Shown in pieces: positions 21,589-31,252 of a stretch of 64,000 nt of DNA. Both the position numbers and the translations under genes were made by a program. The DNA comes from Symsagittifera roscoffensis (lineage: Eukaryota; Xenacoelomorpha; Acoela; Convolutidae). Every line of letters starts with the position of its first letter. The stretch's first letter is position 1. The stretch covers positions 18,774,509 through 18,838,508 of the forward strand of contig NC_087064.1 in assembly GCF_963678635.1 (NCBI RefSeq), written 5' to 3'. The notes under the pieces were generated by a model. The model made no database searches. It was not told the origin of the DNA and was given only the letters and a program-made list of their open reading frames with translations.

Positions 21589-22840
21589 AAAGAAGATTGA
21601 AACGCTACTAGAGTATGACATGGTAGAACCATCCAAATCACCGTGGGCGTGTGGAGTAGTGATGGCCAAAAAGAAAGGCGACCAGTTGAGGTTTTGTTGT
21701 GACTTTCGATACCTGAACTCCGTCACGGTGAAGGATGCCTATCCCATACCTAGGATTGATTAGAGCCTCTCGAAGTTAGGTGATGCAAAATTTTTTACGA
21801 CTCTTGATTTAGGCTCGGCTTTTTGGCAGGTACCACTCAGGAATTGACAGGGACAAGACAGGGTTTGCCTGAGAGTTGGGTCTGTTTCAATGGAAACAGA
21901 TGCCGTTTGGACTTTGCAATGCCACAGCCACGTTTCAGCGGTTGATGGCACACGCGCTGATAGGCGTGACAAAGAAGTATGGCAATCTGGTAATGTGCTA
22001 TGTGGATGACGTGGTAATAGCGAGACCCACACTAGAGGACCACATTGAAAGACTTGACGAAGTATTTGCGTGTATGAAGAGGTCGGGGCTGAAGTGCAAA
22101 CCATCAAAGTGTGAGATACTCAAGGACTCGATAAAATACTTGGGGAGGATGGTGGACAAACACGGCATCAGACCAGATCCAGACGCAGTAGAGGCAGTCC
22201 TAACTTGGAAATCGCCGAAAACGGAACACCAATTGATGAGCTTTCTGGGTTTTGCAATTACTATAGGGAATTCGTCAAAGGCTATGCGGACAAGGTTTAT
22301 CCGATGCAACAGTTAATGAGGCACAAGGGCAAGAAGTTCACGTGGAATAACGTAGCAGAAGAGTCATTCCAGAGAATAAAGAAAGAGTTGTGCGAGGCAC
22401 CAGTACTAGGGATGCCAACAGAGAAGGGGATGTACGTACTGGATACGGACGCGTCGGTAGTAGCGATATCTGGAATTCTCCACCAAGAACAAGAGTGGAA
22501 CGGGAAAACAGTCTTGAGACCAATAGCGTACGGGAGCAAAGTCCTAAGTGACACGGAAATGAAGTACGGAGCACCGAAAGCAGAGATGTTCGCGGTGGTT
22601 ACCTTTGTCGAGAAATATAGGGCATACCTAGGCAGTGAGCCATTCAAGTTGCGAGTCGACAACCGGGCACTAAGCTGACTGAAGACGTACTCAATGGACC
22701 AAAGTTACATTGGGAGGTGGATAGTTCGCCTGGACGGATACAATATGATAATTGAGCACAGAACACGAGACAAACATCAAAATGCTGACAGCTTGAGCAA
22801 GAAGACGGAGTTCTACGAGAGACAAGAACAGAGGGAGGCA
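21589..22840 (+). pseudogene. Element A reverse transcriptase and RNase H
   Basis: RT motifs in order: AKKKGDQLRFCCDFRYLN (fingers), MPFGLCNATATFQRLM, and CYVDDVVIARP with the YVDD box at 21999-22010, then SFLGF. RNase H follows with DTDASVVAISG, KAEMFAVV, LRVDNRALS and DKHQNADSLSKK. It is broken by a TAG at about 21762, a shift near 21840-21850, a shift near 22240 and a TGA at about 22676 (TGG in C). It is the inactive counterpart of the RT at 51887-52867 in C. Confidence 0.85.
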
Positions 22841-24134
22841 GATAGACCTGAGATCAAAGATGGCTTCTCCTTCATGGACAAGGAAACGTATGACAGTCTT
22901 CCTCTCACGAGATGGTCGGACAAATCAGGCAAACCAATAGAAGATCACCCCGAGTTACCAAAGGAAACTACAAAAAAAAAACAATCTTGAGAAAGAACCG
23001 AGGGATACAGATAGGAATAATGCTCAAGTCAAAGATCGTGAGGGAGACGCTCAAAGCAAAAGGCTACGATCTCAACCAGGTAGAGACGGGGGAAGCACAA
23101 ATAGACGAAGACTTAAAGGGGTTACTCGAGAGACTAGCAGATGATAAGCCCGTGATTCAAGAAAACTGTAAAGAGGAACCTGAGGTCACAATACTGCGAA
23201 AGAGCGGGACAGCCAGTGATAGAAATACCTCGAAGGTGACTAACCTTGATGGGAAGGAAGTGGTGCAGTCACTGGTTGAAAAGATCCCAGCTGAATTACT
23301 TGAACAGACTAGAGTCAGGAGAAAGAGAGTGGAATTCAAGGAAGAAGCTGAATACCTGGGACCAGGTCAAGAGTCCGGTGAGCGGTCCACGTCCACAGAA
23401 GAAGAAAACACAGAAGAAGAAAGCACTGAAGGAGAAAATTTGTCCGGGGAGTGTGAAATGTGGGATGATGACTCGGAAGCGAGCAGTGACAATCAAGATA
23501 GTCTCTGCATGATATTGGCAGAAGAAAAGATTAGACGCCACGACAGGGAACTACAAACAGATCCGTCCTCAGGAACCTTCAACTTGGACGTGCAGGAGAT
23601 ACGAGGTGGTGAAGAACTTGAAAGGATTGCAGTTTCGAGGAAGCCATTCAGGGAGCTATCATGCAATTCAAATGTGAGAACAAATCTGGTGCCGGAAGAC
23701 GACATGAAGGTGGTAAGGAGGATAGTATGCGTGAAGCTGAATGACGACGTCCACAACCCTGGGGAGATGAATGGGCAGATCATGGCGCTGAAGGAACATG
23801 TCAAAGCGAGATATAGGCTGTCGGACCTGATAAGAGCCCAGAAAAATGACAAGATGACAAGCAACCTCTCCAAATGGATCCGAACGGGGTCCAAGGAGAA
23901 AGGGGAACTTGAAGAAGACAGCTACAAGATCCTGAGCCAGTTCTACAAAGAGAGGAAAGAGTTACTCTATCACACGGCTGATGGGGTTGTAGCATGCAAG
24001 AGAAAAGAAGAAGACAAGATACTACACAAGCACAACCTCATCATACTACCACAATTATATCAGACAGAGGTGCTGTTCAGATCACATGATCAAATGGGGC
24101 ACCAGGGGATAGACAAAGATAGACAGGGGATAAA
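22841..24134 (+). CDS. Acidic linker between RNase H and integrase, with integrase zinc-finger start
   Basis: The frame 22912-24177 is rich in Glu/Asp/Ser and looks disordered in its first 200 residues, including a TSTEEENTEEESTEGE run. It then becomes helical (MALKEHVKARYRLSDLIRAQ) and ends in the His pair of the integrase finger (FRSHDQMGHQGID). A linker of about 400 residues at this point is unusually long for Ty3/gypsy elements. Two copies of the GTCCGGGGAG word family lie here (23373 with one mismatch, 23442 exact). The frame then shifts into 24135. Confidence 0.7.
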
Positions 24135-25907
24135 GTGCAACAAAGAATACTTCACAGGTTGGATTGGCCAGGATTGAGGAAAGCCTGTGAGAGGTGGGTG
24201 AATGCATGCCTGGCATGTTTGCAAGTGAAAGACCCAAGGAAGATGAAATTCCCACTCAAGTCGGTGGAAAGCTCGGAATTTAATGAAGTGGTGCAGATAG
24301 ACCATCAGAAGATCTGTATGACGGAGTCAGGATATAACCAGATACTGGTTATAATTGATCACTTCACAAAGCTAGCAGAGGCGGTGCCGTGTCAAACAGC
24401 TTCAGCGGAGGAGACTTGTGACCACTTGATAACCCATTGGATATCAAGGTATGGTTGTCCAATGACTTTTCAGTCAGACAACTGCAAAGCCTTTGTGGGG
24501 GACTTGACCAAGGAATTAATGAAGAGGTCACACATAGCTCAAGCACACTCGACGACTTACCATCCTCAGACCAACGGGCTGGTAGAAAGACAGAATAGAA
24601 CGTTGGTGAACATGCTGAGGGTATACTGCTCTAGATACATGACGGACTGGGATAAGTATCTGCCTCAAGTCGTAGGGGCATACAACACTACTCAACATTC
24701 GACGACGGGAATCAGTCCATTCATAATGTTGACAGGCAAAGAGAGAGCGATGCCTCTGACGTTCTGTTACCCAGAGTATGAAGGGAAGAGGACATTGCCT
24801 CAAGCTTACGTGAAAGAGGCGATCAGGAGACAGCAGGAAATAAACGAGCTATGCAGGAGGAATTCTGCGCAGGCACAAGTGAGACAGCGCAAGAAATATG
24901 ATGAAAAGATATTGCGGGCGAAGCCATATGAAGTGGGCCAGTATGTGTGGGTTTTCCAGAATGTGATACCGCCCAAAGGAACGAAGAAGCTACTCAAGAA
25001 ATGGAGAGGACCATTCAAGATTACTGAAGTACATCAACAAGGACGGTTCTACCGCTTGAATACTGGGCGAGCAGCACATTATGAGAACCTGAAGCCTCAT
25101 GTCCCATCCCCAGAGGACTGGTGTATACCAAAGGACATGGAGGGACTAGAGTACCTACTGGTGGAACCAGCATGTGAAGTGAACGAAAAAGGCACCAGAG
25201 ATAAGAATGATGGCAATGAGAACTTGAGTTTGGATGACAATGAAAAAATAGACGCGGACTCTGAAGCGGAATCTTTTGTGGAAAAAGATTGGAACGATCC
25301 GGAGCAAGGTGAGGTGCCAAAGTGGACAGAACCAGACTTGTCAATACCAGCGGGGACAAGGAGTGGCAATCGCAAACGCACAGGCATGAGGTACAACAGG
25401 TACGGGGACAATTTCCTGATCGACAAGATACAGCCCGATGACCCAAGCAAAGAACTAATAAGTGTGGGCGAGCTGTCGGCAGACGGTGAATGGCAGATCA
25501 TCGATTATAATGAACACTACCCACAGGAAGACTACTCGACACCGGAACAGGAGACGGATTTAGAACAGAGCGAGATAGAGAGGAGGGAGAAAACGAACCT
25601 GAGGATATTAGAATGGATGCGCGATGTCAAGAACGGAAGCGAGGAAGGACAGAGCATACAGCAAGTTGACATATCAGCGGGGAAGTACATGAAAACGGAG
25701 GATCCTCTTTTCGGCTGGACGGCAACAGACAGCCCGCTCGACATTCCGCCGGACAATTCAGACCCAGCATCATCGATGGGCACGTCGATAAATATTTTTG
25801 TCCGGGGAGTGGGGGTAGGACTTACCCACACCGAAAATTTGATGATAAAGAAATTCAGAGAAGTGAGAGAAAAGTGCGGACTGGAACTGGAAGGGGAGGA
25901 GGCCTAG
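24135..25907 (+). pseudogene. Element A integrase
   Basis: Begins with the zinc-finger Cys pair (CLACLQVK). The catalytic core has Asp56 (VQIDHQK), Asp115 (FQSDNCK) and Glu151 (GLVERQNRT), with the canonical 35-residue gap. The C-terminal GPF module reads KKWRGPFKITEVHQQ. A variable acidic tail leads to IFVRGVGVGLTHTENL at about residue 555. It ends at a TAG (25905) where C has GAG, so pol originally ran on into the macro-like domain. No chromodomain is visible. Confidence 0.88.
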
Positions 25908-26414
25908 CCTACCATAGGACGGAATTTCAAAACGAAGTTTGAAATACCAAACGAATACTCAAAAAATATCCTGATAACGGATAATGACTTCATTCTGTCA
26001 GACAGGACTAGCGCAATCTGTATCACGGCGGACATGAGTTTCAAATCAAGACTGGAAGCTGACTTCAAGAGAGAGTACCAGAACGTGGAGTTTCTGTTCA
26101 GACAGAGACCGGGACTGGGAGGAATGGCCGCGCTTCCACCATCAGTAGCACAAGTCCCGGGCAAATACCTGTGCTTCCTAGTGACGAGGGTCAATGACAG
26201 GAACACGATCGATCCTGAACACGTGATGTTGGCACTAACGAGACTACGAGACTTCATGATTGAAAGAGGGATAACGGAGGTCTCAATGCCGGTGTATGAC
26301 CCAAACAGGGGGAAATTGAGCCCAAGGGAATTGTACGCTATCCTACACGTGGTCTTCGCAGAAACTGAGATAATGGTGCATCTTCACAAGAAATACTACT
26401 TGAGCATCGCCTGA
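25908..26414 (+). pseudogene. Element A macro-like domain at the pol C terminus
   Basis: In frame with integrase apart from the single TAG at 25905. The layout is strand (ILITDNDFI), SAICITADMSFKSRLEADFK, RPGLGGMAAL, GKYLCFLVTR, a long helix (LALTRLRDFMIERGITEVSM), PVYDPNRGKL, a helix, and HLHKKYYLSI. This follows TARG1/OARD1-type macro domains block by block, where the corresponding loop is PxIGCGLDxL. Here that Gly-Cys-Gly loop has become VYDPNRGKL, so ADP-ribose hydrolysis is unlikely and binding is uncertain. The assignment rests on fold-level similarity by eye and on comparison with the 4102-4498 domain. Confidence 0.65.
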
Positions 26415-26877
26415 GTCGGGTACGCGGGGGTCTCGAGTTGGGCATGAGGGAAGAATCTCGAGTTAGGTGTGGGGGTACAAAACAGGTAAAGAATTTTAGA
26501 GGTGATTGGCATGACAATTAACATTTTAAATGATTGATGGTGCTAAAACATAAAATGAATCTGCATGTTTTTAGAAGATTTCCAATTGAACTATTTTAGT
26601 AGGACGGAAAGGAAAGAGTTTTAAATATAGTAGTGAAGGGGGGTTTTTAGGGTAGGAACACAGCCTGTTAGTCTAAAAATGGGGTGTTATTTTCAGATTG
26701 ATTTGGTAAAGTCAAATTGACTACTCAACTGTATTCAATTGAAGAAAGAGAACACAAGTTGAACGACACCTCAAGAAGTAAGCTCAAGTTGCTCAGGTAA
26801 ACTCAAGTTGCTAATACTCAAGTTGCTCAGGTAAAACTCAAGTTGCTAATACTCAAGATCACTTGGAAATTACGGAA
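26415..26877 (+). other. Gap between pol and ORF2, with CTCAAGTTGCT repeats
   Basis: No open frame. At 26755-26860 the words CTCAAGTTGCT and CTCAAG recur about seven times at short irregular spacing, directly before the ORF2 start. A shorter version lies at the same place in element C (about 56940-57010). It could be a splice, trans-splice or ribosome-entry region for expressing ORF2; this is inference. Confidence 0.55.
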
Positions 26878-27939
26878 ATGGCAGATCGATTCTGGAAGTC
26901 CATGCCATCGGCTTTGAAAAAACCCACACTTGACGAATTGTACAGACGTCTAAGGGACCTGGATTATACTCAAGTGGATGAGAGAATGGCAGTGATGTTG
27001 AATGCCATCCTCCAGTTGGAGGATGAGGGCGAGTGCCGGGAGTCTGCGACAGAAGCAGTTTTGATGGTGGGCTACACCACCGATCGAATATCTAATCAAG
27101 AGCAAACCAGGTGGCTGTCTTGGAACGTGGATGGAGCAATAAGGGGGTTCGATTTGGCAAGGAACCCTGGCTTGAGTAATAATACTGAGTATGGTGCAGG
27201 GGAATTCCCACTGCCGGTCAGACCATCAGTCAGATCCACGGGCCAGAGCACGAGCAAGACACCATTGATGTCTCGAGCACAGCAGACGGGGGAAGCGTAT
27301 CCGGACGTCAGTATCATGAAGAGAGAGCTTGAGAGGACTCAGCGGGAGAGGAACAAGGCGAACCTCGACCGGGATCAAGCGGTGCTCGAGAGAGATCAGG
27401 CAAAAGTTGAGAGGGATCAAGCGCGGAGGGAACTGGACATTATGAGAGCTGAACAGCTACAGGCAGAAAGGGTGCGAGAGAATGCCGCGAATTGCGAGCA
27501 GCTGAAGTCGGAGCTTGAAAGGATCCAGCAGCGACAACGCGAGCTCGACATGCAGAAAGGGGCTAGGCCCAAAGAGCGGGTGGTGACCGGCTCAAGACCA
27601 GAGTCACGTATGGAGGTGGATGAAGCTCCTAGGTCGAAGGGACGATTCAACCTCGATCTCGCTGCTCAAGAACATATGAACGAAGGGTTGGAGGTGTGGA
27701 TACCGTCTGAATCAGCGTCCTCCCTGCGTGGTCTAGAGACACAAGTAATACGCCCGTTGATGGACGTCGCGCTGCCTGGATATACGCCAAGTTCGACCCC
27801 GGGTAGTAGTCAGGTGAGTGGTAGCTCGTCACGACTGAAAGAGTTGCACGAGCGGCTACAACTAAGGAATCGCGAGAGTCCAGCAAGAGTGGACTTACCC
27901 TCGACGTGGGGGGAGCAACAAAAAGAATACGGAAGGTAG
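26878..27939 (+). CDS. ORF2 N-terminal part (unknown domain plus coiled coil)
   Basis: The ATG at 26878 starts MADRFWKSMPS; an upstream TTG keeps the frame open but is not a likely start. Residues 1-105 form a helical domain also present in element B (minus, 42247-41930), where DEL, YRRL and EVVMLLTALLNIL match. Residues about 145-225 are a strong heptad coiled coil (LERTQRERNKANLDRDQAVL and onward). The rest is Ser/Pro-rich. It ends at TAG 27937; the esterase frame starts 20 bp later one frame over, so both were probably one protein. Function unknown. Confidence 0.65.
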   Translation: MADRFWKSMPSALKKPTLDELYRRLRDLDYTQVDERMAVMLNAILQLEDEGECRESATEAVLMVGYTTDRISNQEQTRWLSWNVDGAIRGFDLARNPGLSNNTEYGAGEFPLPVRPSVRSTGQSTSKTPLMSRAQQTGEAYPDVSIMKRELERTQRERNKANLDRDQAVLERDQAKVERDQARRELDIMRAEQLQAERVRENAANCEQLKSELERIQQRQRELDMQKGARPKERVVTGSRPESRMEVDEAPRSKGRFNLDLAAQEHMNEGLEVWIPSESASSLRGLETQVIRPLMDVALPGYTPSSTPGSSQVSGSSSRLKELHERLQLRNRESPARVDLPSTWGEQQKEYGR

Positions 27940-27958
27940 ATACCACAGGCACAATCGG

Positions 27959-29923
27959 ATGGACTGGAGCACGGCGCAGAGAGACAGGAGAGATTGCTTC
28001 CATGACGCAGCTTGGGTGGAATACCTCACGCAGCCACGTGTGCCCGAGGGGGCGGTCCACCTGATCATAGGGGATAGCTTGTTGCGGGTGCTGACCCGGA
28101 TCCAGTCCCATTGGCAAACGGGGATCTTGAGCTTCGCTGGAGCCGCGACGCCGCAGATGCTAGCGACACTTGAGATGCTAGGTATGGCAAGAGTATATAC
28201 GGTGACTCTGATGATCGGGACGAATGACGTGTCCAGGGGGGAAGCAAGGAAGGTGGCGAGGCTGCACGACAAGATGAGCTGCATTCTTGAGGAATTGCGG
28301 ATTCAAATGGATCCGGCTATTCTTACGGTGTGCACCATCCCTTACAACATGAAAGCGGACCAGCATGCAATGGAGATGAACACAAAAGTGCGAAACCTGA
28401 ACGAAATAATCAGGCAGATAAACCGAAGAAGTGTCCTCCCCGTTGGGTTGTTGGACGTGGCCGAGCAAATGGAGCTATCTGCTTTCCCTGACGATGCATC
28501 CTCGGATGGGATTCACTTTGATAGGCCCAGAGGGGTGGAGTGGTTGAATGACGTCTTCCAAAGGCACATAAGCGCATTGGAGGCAGAGTTGCTAGAGACG
28601 GCACAGGTCACATTCGGACCACCCCCAAATCCACCCTTCTTCAACTCGAGGGCTTTATCCAGTCGCTTGGGTGCGATGGCCGATTCTAGAGACAGTTCGA
28701 GGAACAGACGAACCAAGTTGCCGGGCGCCGCGCCCATGGAGGTTGATGAGGCAACGTCATCAACTCCCCAGGGATCGATAATATCCTCGGTGGTGGTGGC
28801 GGAGAAGAAGAAGCCGGAGAGACCAGCGGAGACCAGCAGGTCGAAATATGTGGAGAAGGTCAAGGAGCTGGACTTGGAAGACCTGGAGTGCAGGCTAGAG
28901 TTAGCGAAAGCTTTGGGTCTTGAGCAGGTGTCGCACGAAGACTTGGATAGACTCCAGTGCGTGGACTGGCTGAAGGCTCACGAGACACACTTCCCGAGAG
29001 CCAAAATGACGGAGACGGCGGATCTGACTGGGATTCCCACAAAATCGGTGATGGGACCTATTAACTATAGACCTCTCAAGTCATTAGGGAGTCCGGGATT
29101 CGTGGTGGAGCCTCCCAAACACCGAAACAGCATTGCCAGGATTAGGGTGGCCACTCCAGCACAGTTGAGGGTGGTGGACAAGCTGATGGATCCGAGAGAG
29201 ATGGAATTACCAGACGCCGCGTATGAAGGTACGAAACTAGCCAACGACCCCAGATACGGGAAACCCTGCGGGAATACGCAGCTGGCCAAAACCTTAGCTG
29301 TTTATGACAGGGCAGACCCAGCCGCAGCGAGGGTGGTCATCGTGGCGGGATCGGACTTTGAGGGGACGTCTCCCAAATTGTTTTGGCCGGAAACTCTGAT
29401 ATATTCATTGCCGGGAGCGGAGCTAAACCAGATGTTAACCCTGGTGGTGGCAGTAAAATCGGAGATGCCTTGCGAGCCTGAGCTACTGCTGTTTGCAGGG
29501 ATGAACGATCACTTGCATGCGAAGGGGTTTCTTGAGCAGCTCAAGGGTGATGAACCTACGCCGAAGAAGATCTGGGAAGCCATACAGACATTATTTGCAG
29601 CCATGAATGAAGTACAAGAGAACGTTGCCTCACGATTTGGCTCCAAGACAAAAGTGGCGTTCACGACGTCCCCCGGGTACGCGAGCATGCCTCCCGCTCT
29701 GCAATTTGTGTATGTGATCTTGATCTTGATAGCAGAAGGGAATGGATGGCGTATTCTGATGGCAGCTCCCAATCGGGAACTGGAACCTACGAACTTGAGA
29801 CTTCGCAGGTCAGAACTCGCGGCGGCGTGGGCGGATGTGTCCCACGCGTTGAGGGACTATCACGAGTTGGCCGACCGACATCCTCATCGTATTGGACGAG
29901 GTCCTCTTGCTGGAGATATCTAA
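27959..29923 (+). CDS. ORF2 SGNH/GDSL hydrolase domain
   Basis: 654 codons. Residues 33-200 form an SGNH hydrolase: block I LIIGDSLLR with nucleophile Ser40, block II Gly in SFAGA (61), block III MIGTNDVS with Asn89, and block V SSDGIHFDRP with Asp183 and His186. All four catalytic positions are present, so this should be an active esterase or lipase-type enzyme. Related domains are known in ORF1 of CR1-type LINEs, but I know of none after pol in a gypsy element. Residues about 290-345 are helical. Residues 458-560 may be a second, decayed SGNH fold (VVIVAGSD, SLPGAEL, LLFAGMNDH) without a DxxH. The frame shifts near 29890. Absent from elements B and C. Confidence 0.8.
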   Translation: MDWSTAQRDRRDCFHDAAWVEYLTQPRVPEGAVHLIIGDSLLRVLTRIQSHWQTGILSFAGAATPQMLATLEMLGMARVYTVTLMIGTNDVSRGEARKVARLHDKMSCILEELRIQMDPAILTVCTIPYNMKADQHAMEMNTKVRNLNEIIRQINRRSVLPVGLLDVAEQMELSAFPDDASSDGIHFDRPRGVEWLNDVFQRHISALEAELLETAQVTFGPPPNPPFFNSRALSSRLGAMADSRDSSRNRRTKLPGAAPMEVDEATSSTPQGSIISSVVVAEKKKPERPAETSRSKYVEKVKELDLEDLECRLELAKALGLEQVSHEDLDRLQCVDWLKAHETHFPRAKMTETADLTGIPTKSVMGPINYRPLKSLGSPGFVVEPPKHRNSIARIRVATPAQLRVVDKLMDPREMELPDAAYEGTKLANDPRYGKPCGNTQLAKTLAVYDRADPAAARVVIVAGSDFEGTSPKLFWPETLIYSLPGAELNQMLTLVVAVKSEMPCEPELLLFAGMNDHLHAKGFLEQLKGDEPTPKKIWEAIQTLFAAMNEVQENVASRFGSKTKVAFTTSPGYASMPPALQFVYVILILIAEGNGWRILMAAPNRELEPTNLRLRRSELAAAWADVSHALRDYHELADRHPHRIGRGPLAGDI

Positions 29924-30737
29924 CTTCGCTAGGCAACTCAAGCTCAGTCCGATTATAGGGGACGATCATCCAGTGGTGACTCACCTGATGGCCAGTCTGT
30001 GGTTTCGAAACATGGAGGTGACCATCACAAGCTCCACCGGTAAATCTAGAGGGCCGAGCAACGAGAGGAAGAACGTGACCGCATCGGAGAAGCAGCTGGA
30101 GTCGATGGTGTATCGACTGACACAAGAGGGAGGCAGGTGGCCCTTCCTGACACCAAGGCTGGAGAACGCCACGGAGAAGACAAGAGAAGATGCTCCGCTT
30201 CTGGTGAAGCAGATCTGGGATTTTCTTGAGGAGCAGCTGGGAGTGGCCGAGAAAATGGAAATGACGGTTGGCAGGTTCGTCACAGCAGCCAACGAAGTCA
30301 CGATTGGAGGATTCTGGAGGGAGCACGCAAGGGGTGAGCTGAGGACGAGCAGGGATCCCGAGATTCTTGAGTTCTTGAGTCCTTGTTGGGGAAAGGAGTT
30401 GCTGGCCGAAGTGTATAGCGCGAAAGAGACCATCTTTAAAGCCTTCATACAGGAAGTATTGAATATGCCCATCAGTCTGTTGCTGGCACTGTACCTGGTT
30501 TACCCAAGGTACCTGTTTAATATGGGCCCAGCATACATGTTCAGTCGGGGCGTGGACACCCTCCGGATAGACGGATACTTGACATTGGTGCTTCTAACCC
30601 ACGGGGAACTGGTGTCCTTTCACCGACTGATGAAATACGGAGAGCCTCTGTCTATGGGAAAAACACACTCGAGTATTGACACCTACTCGTATAAGTGTGC
30701 TGCCGGGCTAAAGACGCTGCTGATACAGACCTACTGA
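29892..30737 (+). pseudogene. ORF2 middle region, helical domain
   Basis: Continues the preceding protein after a frame change: the sequence DEVLLLEISNFARQLKLSP matches DEVLGLELSIFSRQLKLKP of element B at the same place. 281 codons, mostly alpha-helical, with a hydrophobic stretch (MPISLLLALYLVYPRYLF) that lines up with a less hydrophobic helix in B, so it is probably not a membrane segment. No known domain recognised. It ends at TGA 30735. Confidence 0.6.
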
Positions 30738-30739
30738 TG

Positions 30740-31252
30740 CAGAACCGGCACCTGACTGGTGAAGAAAAGAGCCCGAAGACAAGAGAGGAGTGGAGGAAAG
30801 TGAATGGGGGCATGCCTCTATTGACGGACCTATGCCTGGCCATGAGATCGGACCCCATGGGGATGATCCGGGGGCTAGGGTAGGTCGTAACCTGTATCTA
30901 TGGACCGGCCGTCACGTTCGCGTTTCCAGATCCTCTGGTGAAAGCTTATCGACACTCAGTAACCCACGTGAGCCTCATAAGCGTACTAGATGGTACGACA
31001 CTTAATTGGTGTCAGCAGGAGGTGCTAAGGGCACAGATGAGCAACACGGTGCTCTTCGGAAAGGTGAAGGATCCGGAGTTGGTGGTGTACAGTTTTCGAG
31101 GACAACTGCAGTGCAGGATGGGAGGCAAGCGCGAAGGCCCCATCGAAACCTATCCCAAGTTCTGGAACCTAAATCCCCTGACAGCAGATGGACAAGAGAT
31201 CTTGAGAATTCCCGCGTGGAAGAAAAGCTTCGAGCTGGTGAAATGGAGCTAG
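30740..31252 (+). pseudogene. ORF2 segment in disrupted frames
   Basis: Coding-like peptide YRHSVTHVSLISVLDGTTLN to FWNLNPLTADGQEIL is readable at 30938-31252, but it is surrounded by frame changes on both sides. No family recognised, and B shows no clear counterpart at this spot. Confidence 0.4.
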
